DNA of 64,000 nt from Corynebacterium caspium DSM 44850 (GCF_030440555.1 NZ_CP047118.1:930001-994000); one strand, 5' to 3'. Positions 22,226-31,456 are shown, counted from the stretch's first letter. Numbers and translations are program-made. Notes: generated from the sequence alone by a model not told the origin.

Positions 22226-22876
22226 TTAGCGCACAGGAAAAGCCGTGGGGAAACTGTGACGGTGGAAACCGTTACGGGGACGGTTACACAAGCACTCTGG
22301 GATTAGGGTCAAGCCAGTGAGGTTGACATTTACCAGATTATAGAGGGGCTATATAGCCTGAAGGCTTGCTTATTATTGACGCGACACACCGGTTTTAATT
22401 GACTGTGACAATCTTCACAGTTTTTAAGGCCTTTTTCCTTAATAGTCTTCTAGCTGGGCTTTGTCTTAAATCCTATACAGAGAAATACTTAAGGCCCCAG
22501 TTTCACCTGGGCTTTAGTGGGGATTAAATAGCCCAATGTGACTTATGTGGTCTAACGTATTGGTAACGACTCACGGGTCGATATGTATAACTACACACAC
22601 TTTAGCTTCAGTACTTGCAGAGTTCAGCCCACAAGCTTGACGGGCTTAACTAGATAAGTGCCAAAGTTTTTTCAGTACCAGATTCTTGTGCATGTGGGGA
22701 AGCTTGCAGCAAGTTTCTTCTGAAAAATAAAGAGTGTCGGTTAGGCCTAAAGCCTCGTGAGTCACCTCTAGTGTCAACAGTTCAATGCTGTAGCTCTCAT
22801 AGTGGTTCCTGCTTAGCGTGAAAACGTTAAGACTGGCACTACGCATGATTTCGGGCTGCACTTTCAGGAGATATTC
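22226..22876 (+). promoter_or_regulatory. Long control/leader region of the NlpC/P60 hydrolase
   Basis: 651 bp without a credible gene. It holds GT(G/T)AC-type repeats at 22256, 22271 and 22283, a GlxR/CRP-like palindrome at 22404-22419, and several small hairpins (GGGCT/AGCCC around 22509-22535; AAGCTTGC region near 22700; AGGC/GCCT near 22745). A GGAG 6 nt before the GTG at 22877 is the ribosome site. The length suggests multiple transcription factors or a structured 5' leader. I could not match a known riboswitch class. Confidence 0.55.
22404..22419. promoter_or_regulatory. GlxR (CRP-type) binding-site candidate
   Basis: TGTGACAATCTTCACA has the perfect TGTGA...TCACA arms with 6-bp spacing that characterise CRP-family sites; the GlxR consensus is TGTGANNTANNTCACA. 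It lies in the leader of a cell-wall hydrolase gene, and GlxR is known to control such genes in corynebacteria. Confidence 0.65.
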
Positions 22877-24658
22877 GTGACTTCTTCCGTCAATTCAGCC
22901 AAGCGAACCCGGCAGAATTCCACCCCGAGGTGGATGCGTGGGATCATCGCCAGCGTCACGTCGACGGCACTATTGAGTAGTTTTTGCCTCGGCGGGGCTG
23001 CTATGGCTCAACCAGCCAACCCTAGCGACGCCGAAATCGCGCAAGCAGAAACCGCTATAAATACCAATAGCCACGATGTCGCCGCGCTAGCGCAGCAGAT
23101 TTCTGCACAACAGCAAGAGCTAAACGAACTCGAACTAACCATGGGTGGATTAGCCGAGGCTGTAAATAAGGCCCTAGTTGATCTCCATGACGCACAGGCC
23201 AAAGCTGAACAGGCCCGGCAAGCCGTCGCTGTTGCCAAAGAAGATCTGGATCGTACCCAGCAAGAAATCGATGAGGCACAGCGAACTCTAAATGAGATCT
23301 CCCGCAGTGCTTATCGACGCGGAGCCACCTCTGTTTCTGGCTTAGCTGGCAAAAATACCACTGAAGATGCCCTCGATAGGCAAACTTATTTGCGCACCAG
23401 TGCCGAAAAGCAGCGCGCCGCTATCGAAGAATTAGACCGGGCACGTACGGCTAAAGCCAATAAAGAATCAGAATTACGTGTGGCCCGCAATTTAGCTGAA
23501 CAGCGCGAAGCTGAAGCCGCTCAAGCCGAAGCAGATGCCCGTGCCGCCATTACCGCCAATGCCGCCAAAATGGAAGCAGCCGGGAAGCAGCATCGCCACC
23601 TCAGTGCAGAGCTAGCTGCCGCCCAAGCCCGTTTGGATGCCGCGCGCGGTCACACCGCAGAACTGCAAAACCAGCGTCAAGAATATGAAGCCTTCTTAGC
23701 TGCCGAAGCAGAACGCAAGCAAGCTGAAGAAGCGGCCCGCAAAGCAGAAGCAGAGCGTCAAGCAGCTGCAGCTGCGCGCCAACAAGCCGAAGCTGCTGCA
23801 AAAGAAGCTGCAAATCAGGCTGCCGCGCAACAAGCCGCCCAAGCTGCCGCAGCTGCCCGCGCCCAGGAAGAACAAGCTACTGCCGAGGCAAAAGCTACTC
23901 AAGATGCAGTTTCTGCAGCTTTAGCAGCAACGGCCGCCGCTGCAGCAGCAGTGGCAAAAAGCCAGCCAGATCACGCCACAGTAAATTCTCCTTATCCTAA
24001 TAATGAGAATTCCACTGGGGGAGATATTGCGGCCATCCAAGGTCCCACCAACCCCAGTGATATTGCAAATGCCTTAAATGACATGGCCGATATTGCCGCA
24101 CAGGCAACTGCTCCCACGGCTAATAACACCACTACCGATAGCTTGGCAGATATCTCCATTCCCAGCCTTGACTTAGTAGAATTAGATACCGTTGAAGACA
24201 TAACAAATAAAATTTCTGGCAGCATTTCAGGCTCACGTTCAGAAAAAGTTGAGATGGTAATCAGCCGGGCCATGGCTCAAATTGGTACCCCTTATGCCTG
24301 GGGTGGCGGCAATGCCACTGGACCTACCAAAGGAATTCGCGACGGCGGAGTAGCTGACTCTTATGGAGACTTCAATAAAGTAGGTTTCGACTGTTCTGGC
24401 CTAGTGCTCTACGCCTTTGCCGGGGTCGGTATCTCCTTACCGCACTACAGTGGCTACCAGTACAACCACGGCACGAAGGTGCCACCAAGCCAAATGCAAC
24501 GCGGAGATCTAATCTTCTACGGTCCCGGGGGTAGCCAGCACGTAGCTATTTACCTTGGCGACGGTCAAATGATTGAGGCGCCGCAGTCTGGTTCTAGCGT
24601 TAAAATCTCTCCAGTACGTTGGTCCGGAATGACTCCGAGCGTCGTACGTCTGATCTAA
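22877..24658 (+). CDS. Secreted NlpC/P60 peptidoglycan endopeptidase, RipA-like
   Basis: A 593-residue secreted cell-wall hydrolase. A signal peptide covers residues ~1-45 (hydrophobic core SVTSTALLSSFCLGGAAMA). A long Ala/Glu/Gln coiled coil (~46-350) resembles the RipA inhibitory N-domain, then a low-complexity linker, then the NlpC/P60 domain from ~460. The catalytic Cys506 (FDCSGL) and His555 (SQHVAIYLG) are present, and a polar third residue probably lies in the MIEAP segment. The family cleaves D-Glu-mDAP stem-peptide bonds for daughter-cell separation. A GTG start follows GGAG. The order acn - Rv1476-like - ripA-like - ferrochelatase is conserved in corynebacteria. Confidence 0.92.
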   Translation: MTSSVNSAKRTRQNSTPRWMRGIIASVTSTALLSSFCLGGAAMAQPANPSDAEIAQAETAINTNSHDVAALAQQISAQQQELNELELTMGGLAEAVNKALVDLHDAQAKAEQARQAVAVAKEDLDRTQQEIDEAQRTLNEISRSAYRRGATSVSGLAGKNTTEDALDRQTYLRTSAEKQRAAIEELDRARTAKANKESELRVARNLAEQREAEAAQAEADARAAITANAAKMEAAGKQHRHLSAELAAAQARLDAARGHTAELQNQRQEYEAFLAAEAERKQAEEAARKAEAERQAAAAARQQAEAAAKEAANQAAAQQAAQAAAAARAQEEQATAEAKATQDAVSAALAATAAAAAAVAKSQPDHATVNSPYPNNENSTGGDIAAIQGPTNPSDIANALNDMADIAAQATAPTANNTTTDSLADISIPSLDLVELDTVEDITNKISGSISGSRSEKVEMVISRAMAQIGTPYAWGGGNATGPTKGIRDGGVADSYGDFNKVGFDCSGLVLYAFAGVGISLPHYSGYQYNHGTKVPPSQMQRGDLIFYGPGGSQHVAIYLGDGQMIEAPQSGSSVKISPVRWSGMTPSVVRLI

Positions 24659-24710
24659 AATAGTTGCACTAGTTAAAGGTTTACAGTTTTGGCTCTGCCT
24701 ATAAACCGCG

Positions 24711-24716
24711 TAGCCT
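24711..24716 (+). promoter_or_regulatory. -10 of the ferrochelatase gene (leaderless)
   Basis: TAGCCT ends 7 nt before the ATG at 24724; no Shine-Dalgarno intervenes. Confidence 0.45.
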
Positions 24717-24723
24717 GGTAAAC

Positions 24724-25779
24724 ATGGCTCAGTCGCAAACTTTAAATTACGACGCTCTCCTCGTTCTCTCTTTCGGTGGTCCGGAAGCAGAGGACGAGGT
24801 TGTTCCATTTCTACAAAATGTGACGCGAGGGCGCGGAATTCCCGTAGAACGCTTAGCTGAGGTAGGTGAGCACTACTATCGTTTTGGAGGGAAGAGCCCT
24901 CTTAATACCCAAAATATTGCCATGATTAGCAATATTCGCCATGAACTAAAACGGCAGGGTTTAGAACTGCCAGTTTATTATGGCACCCGTAATTGGCATC
25001 CTTTTGTAGAAGATACTGCTGAACATATGGCGCGCGCAGGGGTGCGCCGCTGCCTGGTTTTCGCCACTTCTGCTTGGGGCGGTTATTCCGGATCTCAACA
25101 ATACGATGAAGATATTCAACGGGTTCGCCAACACCTCAGAGATAAAAATCTTCCCGAAATAGAGTTCGTTAAGCTTCGGCAGTTTTTTAATCATCCAATT
25201 TTCATTAATGAATTCGCCACGGGCATCTCTAACGCTTTAGCAGAATTAAGCCCTAAAGAAGTTGCAAATACCCGCATTATCTTTACTGCCCACTCGGTAC
25301 CGCTGACCAAACCACCAGCTGCAGGTATTCCTTCAGAATCAGAAGTTTATGAAGCCCAAGTACGCGAAGCTACCCGTCTAGTTGCCGCCCAAGCTGGGAT
25401 CACCGACTATGACCTAGTTTGGCAATCTCGTTCCGGGGCTCCGCATATTCCCTGGTTAGAACCAGATGTGGTGGATTTTATAACTGAACTTGAAGAGAAA
25501 ATAGGGCTGCAATCAATTTTGATCTGCCCGATCGGATTTATCACCGACCACATGGAAGTAATGTGGGATCTTGATACGGAACTCAAAGATGCCTGCGATG
25601 AACTTGGTATTGCGATGAAACGCGTTGGTACCCCCGGTACTGCCGAAAACTTCAGCAAACTAGTTATCGGGCTAATTCAGGAAGCCGAAGGACGCCAAGA
25701 GATCGCTACTTTAGGAGAACTTCCGGCATGGGGAGCCTCAGTAAATGGCCGACTTATAGATGCCTACCCCCAGCAATAA
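24724..25779 (+). CDS. cpfC: Coproporphyrin III ferrochelatase
   Basis: A 351-residue HemH/CpfC family enzyme that inserts Fe2+ into coproporphyrin III, the actinobacterial route to heme. The N-terminus YDALLVLSFGGPEAEDEV is typical, the catalytic His lies in FTAHSVPLTK, and the metal-site Glu in TDHMEVMWDLDTE. No C-terminal Cys cluster is present, so the [2Fe-2S] centre seen in some actinobacterial ferrochelatases is probably absent. It supplies heme to the oxidase whose heme A genes lie at the left edge. The DUF3097 gene begins at or just beyond its 3' end. Confidence 0.94.
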   Translation: MAQSQTLNYDALLVLSFGGPEAEDEVVPFLQNVTRGRGIPVERLAEVGEHYYRFGGKSPLNTQNIAMISNIRHELKRQGLELPVYYGTRNWHPFVEDTAEHMARAGVRRCLVFATSAWGGYSGSQQYDEDIQRVRQHLRDKNLPEIEFVKLRQFFNHPIFINEFATGISNALAELSPKEVANTRIIFTAHSVPLTKPPAAGIPSESEVYEAQVREATRLVAAQAGITDYDLVWQSRSGAPHIPWLEPDVVDFITELEEKIGLQSILICPIGFITDHMEVMWDLDTELKDACDELGIAMKRVGTPGTAENFSKLVIGLIQEAEGRQEIATLGELPAWGASVNGRLIDAYPQQ

Positions 25780-25789
25780 TGGTACGTCT

Positions 25790-26644
25790 ATGAATTATCG
25801 AGATCCTTATGCCGGAGATATTCTTGGCGGTCACCAAAGAAATTCTGCGCCCACATATCCAAGCATTCCCGCACAGCCTGGACTAGTAGTGGAAGTACGG
25901 GCCACTGGATATGTGGGGGAAATCATAGGTTATGAAAAAACCTATGATGGAGAATTCGTTCGGCTAGAAAATCGCTATGGCCAACAACATCTTTTCCATA
26001 TGCGCAAAGGTGCTTTTCTTTTCGAAGGCGAACCAGTAACCCTTATTCGTTATGTAGAACCGCGCGGTCCGCAGCTTTCTAATTCAGGATCTCGGCGCGT
26101 TGCAAACCTTGAAGCCAAAATTGCTGCACCTTCTCGGATCTGGGTAGAAGGTATTCACGACGCCGCCATAGTAGAAAAAGTTTGGGGCCATGATCTGCGC
26201 GTTGAAGGCGTAGTAGTCGAATACTTAGAAGGTTTAGATAATTTGCCGCAACGTTTGGCAGAATTTGGGCCAAATGCGAAAAGGCGTGTGGGAGTACTTG
26301 CAGACCACTTAGTCACCGGGAGTAAAGAAAGCCGGATCACTCACGCTGTAGGACCAGATGTATTAGTTACTGGACATCCTTTTATTGATATTTGGGCAGC
26401 AGTTAAGCCACAAAAATTAGGGATAAGAGCTTGGCCAGAGATCCTCTATGGCCAAGATTGGAAAACTGGGGTATGCCAAGCTCTAGGGTGGGCTGATCCA
26501 AAAGAAGGCTGGAGCCGAGTTTATAAAGCAGTAGAAAGCTACCGGGATCTAGATGCCACCTTAATTGGGGCAGTAGAACGCTTAGTAGATTTTGTTACGA
26601 ACCCGGAGCTTTCGAAATCTGACCTGCAATACGTTCCGAGGTAG
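25790..26644 (+). CDS. DUF3097 family protein
   Basis: A 284-residue actinobacterial protein of unknown function. Conserved stretches include YRDPYAGDILGG near the N-terminus, an acidic motif (EGIHDAAIVEKVWGHDLR) and HPFIDIWAAVKP. The EGxxDAxxVEKVWGxDLR segment has the look of a Toprim-like or nuclease-fold acidic motif, but that is only a suggestion. The ATG at 25790 is preferred because family members start just before the RDPYAGDIL motif; an upstream ATG at 25760 would overlap cpfC by 20 bp. Its 3' end overlaps the convergent HTH gene by 50 bp. Confidence 0.82.
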   Translation: MNYRDPYAGDILGGHQRNSAPTYPSIPAQPGLVVEVRATGYVGEIIGYEKTYDGEFVRLENRYGQQHLFHMRKGAFLFEGEPVTLIRYVEPRGPQLSNSGSRRVANLEAKIAAPSRIWVEGIHDAAIVEKVWGHDLRVEGVVVEYLEGLDNLPQRLAEFGPNAKRRVGVLADHLVTGSKESRITHAVGPDVLVTGHPFIDIWAAVKPQKLGIRAWPEILYGQDWKTGVCQALGWADPKEGWSRVYKAVESYRDLDATLIGAVERLVDFVTNPELSKSDLQYVPR

Positions 26645-27221
26645 AAATCAAGTTATGGGCTAATTCCCAACCTTGGTTTTCTGCCGGCCAACCTGCTGCC
26701 TGCAATCTTTGAGACATAGCTTGTTTAGTAATCCGTAATTGGGCTGCAGCTTGTTTTTGGGTGAGGCCTTGGCGCACCAACGAGGTAGCTTGCCTACCTT
26801 CCATGGTGCGCTTAGCTAAAACATGCCCTAGTAGGGTGAAAGTGGCTGCGATATTTTTAGCCAACTGTTGCTGTTCTTGATATAGGTGCGGACTTTGATC
26901 CAAATTAACCGGAAATACTGCAACATGGCGAGCTCGCCAGCGCCCATCGATAGCTACCGATGCGGCTTCAAGGGTTAACTCCTTGGCATCAAGTGGCCCA
27001 ATACCAATACCGATAGCCCATTGACCATCAGATAGTAGTGCCATAACTAGATTACATAGGGCAGTGGGGGAATCGACGGTAGTGCGCACATCTTCCACGC
27101 CAAGTATCTGGAATGGCTCCACCCCATCAATTCTGCTTAAGGCACCAGCAGAATTACGCACAATTTCAGCGCGTCTACTGGAACGTCCTCGGAAACGAGC
27201 GTGTACGGCAAGCATATCCAT
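26595..27221 (-). CDS. SatD-like / HTH-domain protein
   Basis: A 208-residue protein annotated in related genomes loosely as a MarR-type regulator. The N-terminal two thirds show a strand-rich domain with FQILGVEDV and WAIGIGIGPL, reminiscent of the SatD family, and the C-terminal part has a clear helix-turn-helix (GLTQKQAAAQLRITKQAMSQ, ~152-171) followed by RLQAAGW. It may therefore sense something through the first domain and bind DNA through the second. A palindrome (27233-27251) overlaps its own -10 candidate, consistent with autoregulation. An ATG three codons downstream (27215) is an alternative start. The 3' end overlaps the DUF3097 gene. Confidence 0.72.
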   Translation of the reverse strand: MDMLAVHARFRGRSSRRAEIVRNSAGALSRIDGVEPFQILGVEDVRTTVDSPTALCNLVMALLSDGQWAIGIGIGPLDAKELTLEAASVAIDGRWRARHVAVFPVNLDQSPHLYQEQQQLAKNIAATFTLLGHVLAKRTMEGRQATSLVRQGLTQKQAAAQLRITKQAMSQRLQAAGWPAENQGWELAHNLISTSERIAGQISKAPGS

Positions 27222-27232
27222 AGCGTACCTGA

Positions 27233-27251
27233 AAGTCTACGATGAAGACTT
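27233..27251. promoter_or_regulatory. Inverted repeat at the promoter of the SatD-like/HTH gene
   Basis: AAGTCT - 7 nt - AGACTT, perfect 6-bp arms, lying just upstream of the leftward HTH gene and overlapping a minus-strand TAGACT. The arms would suit a dimeric repressor. The binding protein is not identified. Confidence 0.4.
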
Positions 27252-27254
27252 GAC

Positions 27255-27974
27255 TTAAGTTAGCGGCAAGCGTTTATCAAGTAAAAGCCCTGCTAACCCC
27301 AAACATGCCAAAATTATAGTAGCCATCATTATCAAAGGATTTGCCTGGCCGGTGAGGGTATCTCCAAGGAAAACGGTAGCGATACTGCCAGGGGCAGAGC
27401 CAACAAAAGTAGCTACAGCAAATGGCATAACTTTTACTGAGGTAAGTGCGACAGTGTAATTAAGAATTGAAAATGGGATGCCAGCGATCATCCTTAGAGA
27501 TCCCACGGCTAACCAACCGCGTTGCCTTAATCTTTCATTAATTCCAGCTACTGCCGGGTGTTGTAGACGCGGCGTCATCCAATCGCCTAAGATGCGGCGC
27601 ACTATTAATAAAGAGATAACTGCTGAGACGGTAGTGGCGCTTAAAGTAATGAGAATCCCGAGTAGGGGCCCAAAAAGAATCCCCGAGGCTAGAGTAAGAA
27701 AAGTTCGGGGGATAGGAAATTGAGTGATAAATACATATGCGGCCCAAAAAACGAATATAAACCAAGTTCCGGTGCCATCGGCCCACTGTCTGAGCAAAGC
27801 GACAGAAGGAAAATCGAAATACCACACACTCAGCAGCACTACCAGCAAGATTAAAGTGATAAGTAATTTTTTAAGGACAGACCAAGCCTGCCAAGCACGC
27901 GTAGAATCCACAATTAAATTGCGCAGGAAATCATAATACGGGGCCAAGTAGGCCGTGATTTTATTTGCAGGCAT
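27255..27974 (-). CDS. TVP38/TMEM64 family membrane protein
   Basis: A 239-residue polytopic membrane protein of the DedA/VTT superfamily. The VTT core includes FITQFPIPRTFLTLASGILF, GPLLGILITLSATTVSA and the helical-hairpin segment RQRGWLAVGSLRMIAGIPFS. Related proteins are lipid scramblases or flippases in other organisms; here the function is unknown. The ATG at 27974 (MPANKITAYL) has GGGA 8 nt upstream. A longer frame to 28031 would run into the tRNA terminator and is rejected. Confidence 0.85.
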   Translation of the reverse strand: MPANKITAYLAPYYDFLRNLIVDSTRAWQAWSVLKKLLITLILLVVLLSVWYFDFPSVALLRQWADGTGTWFIFVFWAAYVFITQFPIPRTFLTLASGILFGPLLGILITLSATTVSAVISLLIVRRILGDWMTPRLQHPAVAGINERLRQRGWLAVGSLRMIAGIPFSILNYTVALTSVKVMPFAVATFVGSAPGSIATVFLGDTLTGQANPLIMMATIILACLGLAGLLLDKRLPLT

Positions 27975-28006
27975 AGCAGATTCCCAAGGCGTATATCTAA
28001 ATAAAA

Positions 28007-28037
28007 GGCCCACTGCTCGGATCTTGAGCAATGGGCC
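28007..28037 (-). terminator. Intrinsic terminator of tRNA-Leu
   Basis: Minus-strand stem GGCCCATTGCTC / GAGCAGTGGGCC (one mismatch/wobble) with a 7-nt loop, followed directly by TTTTATTT. It lies 8 nt after the tRNA 3' end. Confidence 0.9.
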
Positions 28038-28045
28038 TATCTTGT

Positions 28046-28130
28046 GCCCGGAGGGGGACTTGAACCCCCACGTCCGTTAATAGGACACTAGCACCTCAAG
28101 CTAGCGCGTCTGCCATTCCGCCACCCGGGC
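28046..28130 (-). tRNA. tRNA-Leu (anticodon GAG)
   Basis: An 85-nt class II tRNA. The acceptor arms GCCCGGG and TCCGGGC pair over 7 bp with one G-T. The anticodon loop CTTGAGG gives anticodon GAG, reading CUC/CUU. There is a long variable arm (TGTCC...GGACG) and a T-arm GGGGGTTCAAGTCCCCC. CCA is not encoded. A strong terminator follows. An 8-bp hairpin (GCAAGGTG/CACCTTGC) sits immediately 5' of the mature end in the precursor. Confidence 0.97.
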
Positions 28131-28308
28131 AAGGTGGTAGCACACCTTGCGGTGTTGACTATGCATACTCTAGCCCGGTGGGCGCATAGGCTACAAATTG
28201 CCAGTGTAACGGCAGTTTTTAAAAGATATTTTTCCAAATTTCATCTGATTTTGAGAAACCTTTCGGACAAAACCTCAAGTGCTATAAAGCAGCGTGAAAA
28301 GGAAAAAC

Positions 28309-29412
28309 TTAAGGCAACCACGCAGCTCCACTGCCCACGGCTTGCTTGATGGAGGTCATGCCGTGGCGTCGCAACTGAGTAGCGATTCCCTTATGGATAT
28401 CACGAATCCAGTCTGGCCCAAGGTAAATAAAACCCGTATAGCCTTGCAATAAACTAGCTCCAGAGGTAATCCGTTCCCAGGCTTCTTCAGGGGTAGTAAT
28501 GCCACCAGAGGCAACTAGAACTAGCTGATCACCTACGCGATCATAAAGTCGGCGCAGTACCTCCAAGGAACGCTTAGCGATGGGAGGACCAGAAATACCG
28601 CCAGCTCCTAGGCTATAAACCGCTGCCGCCGGAGTTTTTAGCCCCTCGCGAGAAATCGTGGTGTTGGTAGCCACAATTCCAGCTAACTGTAATTCCACGG
28701 CCAGATCTGCCACGGCATCAATATCAGTATCGGAAAGATCTGGGGCAATTTTTACTAGTACCGGCACCTCGCCAGCTTCCTCTTGCACAGCTTTAAGAAT
28801 GGGGCGCAAGCTTTCCACAGCTTGCAGATCCCTTAAACCCGGAGTGTTTGGAGAGGAAACATTAACTACTACAAAATTAGCTAAATGTGCCAGCAATCTG
28901 GCTGAACGACGATAATCGGCTACTGCTTCGGAAGCCGGCACTACCTTAGTTTTACCAATATTAATGGCCACAATATCTTGGCTATAACGACGATTCCTTA
29001 ACCGTTTGGCCACTGCTTCTGCACCTGGATTATTAAATCCCATGCGATTTAACAGGGCCTTATCTGCCTTTAGCCGAAATAGTCGGGGAGTCGGGTTTCC
29101 CAACTGGGCTTGTGCGGTAACCGTACCGATTTCCGCATACCCAAAACCAAGTGGGGACCAAGCTTCCAAAGCGGTGCCATCTTTATCAAAACCAGCTGCT
29201 ACTCCTAGAGGCCTCGGGATCTGACATCCTAAGACCTCTTGGGCCAAGATTGGATCATTAACAGCAATCAGACGCCCAAAAGCTCGATTGAGCGGCCCAA
29301 GTTTACTAAATATCCCTAAAGCTCCGTGAACTATGCCATGAATTCTTTCGGGTTCTAAGCGAAACATCACTCGAAGGGCTGCCTGATAAGCAGTTTTCCG
29401 AAACTGAGCCAT
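28309..29412 (-). CDS. pyrD: Dihydroorotate dehydrogenase (quinone), class 2
   Basis: A 367-residue membrane-associated FMN enzyme of pyrimidine synthesis, oxidising dihydroorotate to orotate with quinone. The N-terminal helices ([20 protein letters not shown]) form the quinone tunnel of class 2 enzymes. [10 protein letters not shown] and the catalytic Ser in [14 protein letters not shown] are present, with [11 protein letters not shown] and [10 protein letters not shown] binding FMN phosphate. The ATG at 29412 ([10 protein letters not shown]) is chosen; a longer frame to 29469 would overlap the lipoprotein gene upstream. The two are probably cotranscribed, the stop of the lipoprotein lying just inside that overlap. 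Confidence 0.95.
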   Translation of the reverse strand: MAQFRKTAYQAALRVMFRLEPERIHGIVHGALGIFSKLGPLNRAFGRLIAVNDPILAQEVLGCQIPRPLGVAAGFDKDGTALEAWSPLGFGYAEIGTVTAQAQLGNPTPRLFRLKADKALLNRMGFNNPGAEAVAKRLRNRRYSQDIVAINIGKTKVVPASEAVADYRRSARLLAHLANFVVVNVSSPNTPGLRDLQAVESLRPILKAVQEEAGEVPVLVKIAPDLSDTDIDAVADLAVELQLAGIVATNTTISREGLKTPAAAVYSLGAGGISGPPIAKRSLEVLRRLYDRVGDQLVLVASGGITTPEEAWERITSGASLLQGYTGFIYLGPDWIRDIHKGIATQLRRHGMTSIKQAVGSGAAWLP

Positions 29413-29431
29413 GGGATTAAATATCCTTAAA

Positions 29432-30529
29432 CTATGTGGAGGGAATGGAAATAATTTGCATTCCAGCACCGGAATTAGAAACCAAAACTAGCGATGATTC
29501 CCCGGTTCCGGAAACAGCTGCATCTTTCGTATAGAGTAAATCCATTGCCCGCACATTCTCAATCGTGGGCAAATTTTCCTTTAAAACAGGGGTGCCAGTA
29601 GAAACGGTGTAGCCACTGACAGAATTCGTGGCAGTAGAAGCAATCCAAGCAAGTTTTCGATGCTCATCCCAAGCCACAGCCCAAGGAGAAGCAGCTACTT
29701 TAAGGCTTTGATGCAGGCGAATAACGTCCTCACCAGTATAAAGCAGCAACTGTTCGCCACGATTATCTGAAGCTAGGAATAATCCTTCTGGGCCAGCTGC
29801 GAAAGTTCCGAAGCCTAGCCCGACTCGCAAGCGCGGACCCTGGCGCATACCAGTTAAATCTAAACCTTGTACTGTGCTATCCACACTGCGAGTGCGAATC
29901 ACCGCATCGGAACCACCGGTGATATGACTTGCTAAAAGTTGATCCGTTCCAGCTTCTACAGTTATTTCTCGAGGACTGCTCGTAGTAATAGAATCATTTA
30001 GGCCCGAATATATATAGATAGCCTTTTGCTGTTTATTTGCCACCGCTATTTCTCCGGTGCTCAAGAAGGCTACAGCAGTAGCTCCATCGGGATTGCCCAG
30101 CAGATATTCTGAAATCTCTTGGGGCTTTTCTAATTTAAAAGATAGCAATTTAGGGCCACAGGGAACTACCACTGTGGAGTCTTGAATATCGAAATCTCCA
30201 CAGTCAGTGGAAATATCTACTAACTCCATAGCCCCAGCACGCCATTGCGCTAGAGTGCCCACCCCCAGATGTGTTTCCCCGCGCACCACAATAAAACCAT
30301 TTTCAGTTTTAAGTTGGCTGGCCTGCGTAAATTGGGCCGGCAAAGAGATTACTTCTCCAGCAGGAGTTTGCTGTTGCACCGGCGATAGCACTGGGCTAGC
30401 CCCACCGATTTCTAGGGTTTCTGACTCCACTCCACTACAAGAAGTTAGAGCTAAGGCCATCATTAAGCTAAGTGCTGCTGGAAGCGGATTATTTAAAACC
30501 GGGAAGTATTTTCGGGGACCACGTTTCAC
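29432..30529 (-). CDS. Predicted lipoprotein with beta-propeller-like repeats
   Basis: A 365-residue exported protein. A lipoprotein signal peptide with lipobox LTSC (Cys at ~31) is clear, so it should be acylated and anchored outside the membrane. The mature part has regularly spaced strands (for example [59 protein letters not shown]), in the manner of YVTN/WD-type propellers. No catalytic residue stands out. It lies between the aldo/keto-reductase-fold gene (17 bp upstream) and pyrD, on the same strand. Function unknown. Confidence 0.82.
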   Translation of the reverse strand: MKRGPRKYFPVLNNPLPAALSLMMALALTSCSGVESETLEIGGASPVLSPVQQQTPAGEVISLPAQFTQASQLKTENGFIVVRGETHLGVGTLAQWRAGAMELVDISTDCGDFDIQDSTVVVPCGPKLLSFKLEKPQEISEYLLGNPDGATAVAFLSTGEIAVANKQQKAIYIYSGLNDSITTSSPREITVEAGTDQLLASHITGGSDAVIRTRSVDSTVQGLDLTGMRQGPRLRVGLGFGTFAAGPEGLFLASDNRGEQLLLYTGEDVIRLHQSLKVAASPWAVAWDEHRKLAWIASTATNSVSGYTVSTGTPVLKENLPTIENVRAMDLLYTKDAAVSGTGESSLVLVSNSGAGMQIISIPST

Positions 30530-30546
30530 GGCGCCCAGCCTAGCAG

Positions 30547-31449
30547 TTAGCGAGAAATATCAGCCAAGGCTGTAGTAATTGCACCCGGTAAGCGAATCGT
30601 GCGCACCGGTGCTAGCTGTTCCCACTGAGCCACTGTTTGTGGGGTCACTACCACTGAACTTATCCCTGGACGATCGCGTACCCAAGCTACAGCAGCCACT
30701 GCCGGACTAATACCTAACCCATCGGCAGCTGTATGTAAGGCTTCTAAGAGGATATCAGTGTGCTGACCATGGTATACATGGGCATCGGGGGAACTGGGGA
30801 GGGCTTCACCGCGGTTAATGCCAAGCACTCCATGGGCTAGCGGGGATTCTGCAATAAATCCAGTACCTAAATATTCCATGGCGGGGAAGAGATCAGTTTC
30901 TGCTTCCCGACGCAGCAATGAATACTCAGCTTGGACAGACACAATCGGATGCTCACTGCTGGTGTGGGCTAGTGCCAGTTGCCAGCCAGAAAAATCGCGT
31001 ACTCCGGCGTATCGAACTTTTCCTACGCGTTGGGCGTAATCGAGGGTATCGCATACTTCTTCCAGGGTGACAAAACGATCCCAATAACCTACCGACCACA
31101 TATCTATAAAATCGGTATTTAGCGCTTTTAAGGTTTCATCGAGTTGCGATAAAAGGAAGCGTCGCGAGCAATTCACGCGCTTGCCTAAGGGTTGACGCGG
31201 GTCCACTCCCGCTGAGGAAGAAATGATGAGATCGTCTCGGCGAAAATCGGTAATTACGCGGCCTAATATAGCCTGCGCAGCTCCGGCATTATAAGCCGGG
31301 GAAGTATCAATTAAGGTACCGCCGGCATCAGTAAAGCATTTCAAAACTTCGCTGGCCTGCTTTTCTGATACTTGTTGGCTCCAACCAGCTGTGCCCAAAG
31401 CCAAACTGGAAACTCGGAGTCCGCTAGTTCCTACGCGTCTATATTCCAC
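30547..31449 (-). CDS. Aldo/keto reductase-fold protein lacking catalytic Lys and His
   Basis: A 300-residue TIM-barrel protein of the aldo/keto reductase family. The Asp and Tyr of the tetrad are present in LIDTSPAYNAG. The strand that should carry the catalytic Lys (usually ...TK) reads LIISSSAG, and the strand that should carry His (usually ...IHxxD) reads MWSVGYWD, so Lys is Ser and His is Gly. The C-terminal NADPH-binding part (WVRDRPGISSVVVTPQT) is retained. It probably binds nucleotide but is unlikely to be a normal reductase. It starts at GTG; minus-strand TATTGT is 7 nt upstream. uppP is divergent. Confidence 0.85.
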   Translation of the reverse strand: MEYRRVGTSGLRVSSLALGTAGWSQQVSEKQASEVLKCFTDAGGTLIDTSPAYNAGAAQAILGRVITDFRRDDLIISSSAGVDPRQPLGKRVNCSRRFLLSQLDETLKALNTDFIDMWSVGYWDRFVTLEEVCDTLDYAQRVGKVRYAGVRDFSGWQLALAHTSSEHPIVSVQAEYSLLRREAETDLFPAMEYLGTGFIAESPLAHGVLGINRGEALPSSPDAHVYHGQHTDILLEALHTAADGLGISPAVAAVAWVRDRPGISSVVVTPQTVAQWEQLAPVRTIRLPGAITTALADISR

Positions 31450-31456
31450 CTACTCC

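Noticed and set aside
22646..22861. 71-residue leftward frame in the leader of the RipA-like gene
   Set aside because: No ribosome site and no recognisable sequence; the region reads better as a control region.
22226..22876. ydaO-type (c-di-AMP) riboswitch, known upstream of some actinobacterial wall hydrolases
   Set aside because: I could not find its conserved core elements; only generic hairpins are visible.
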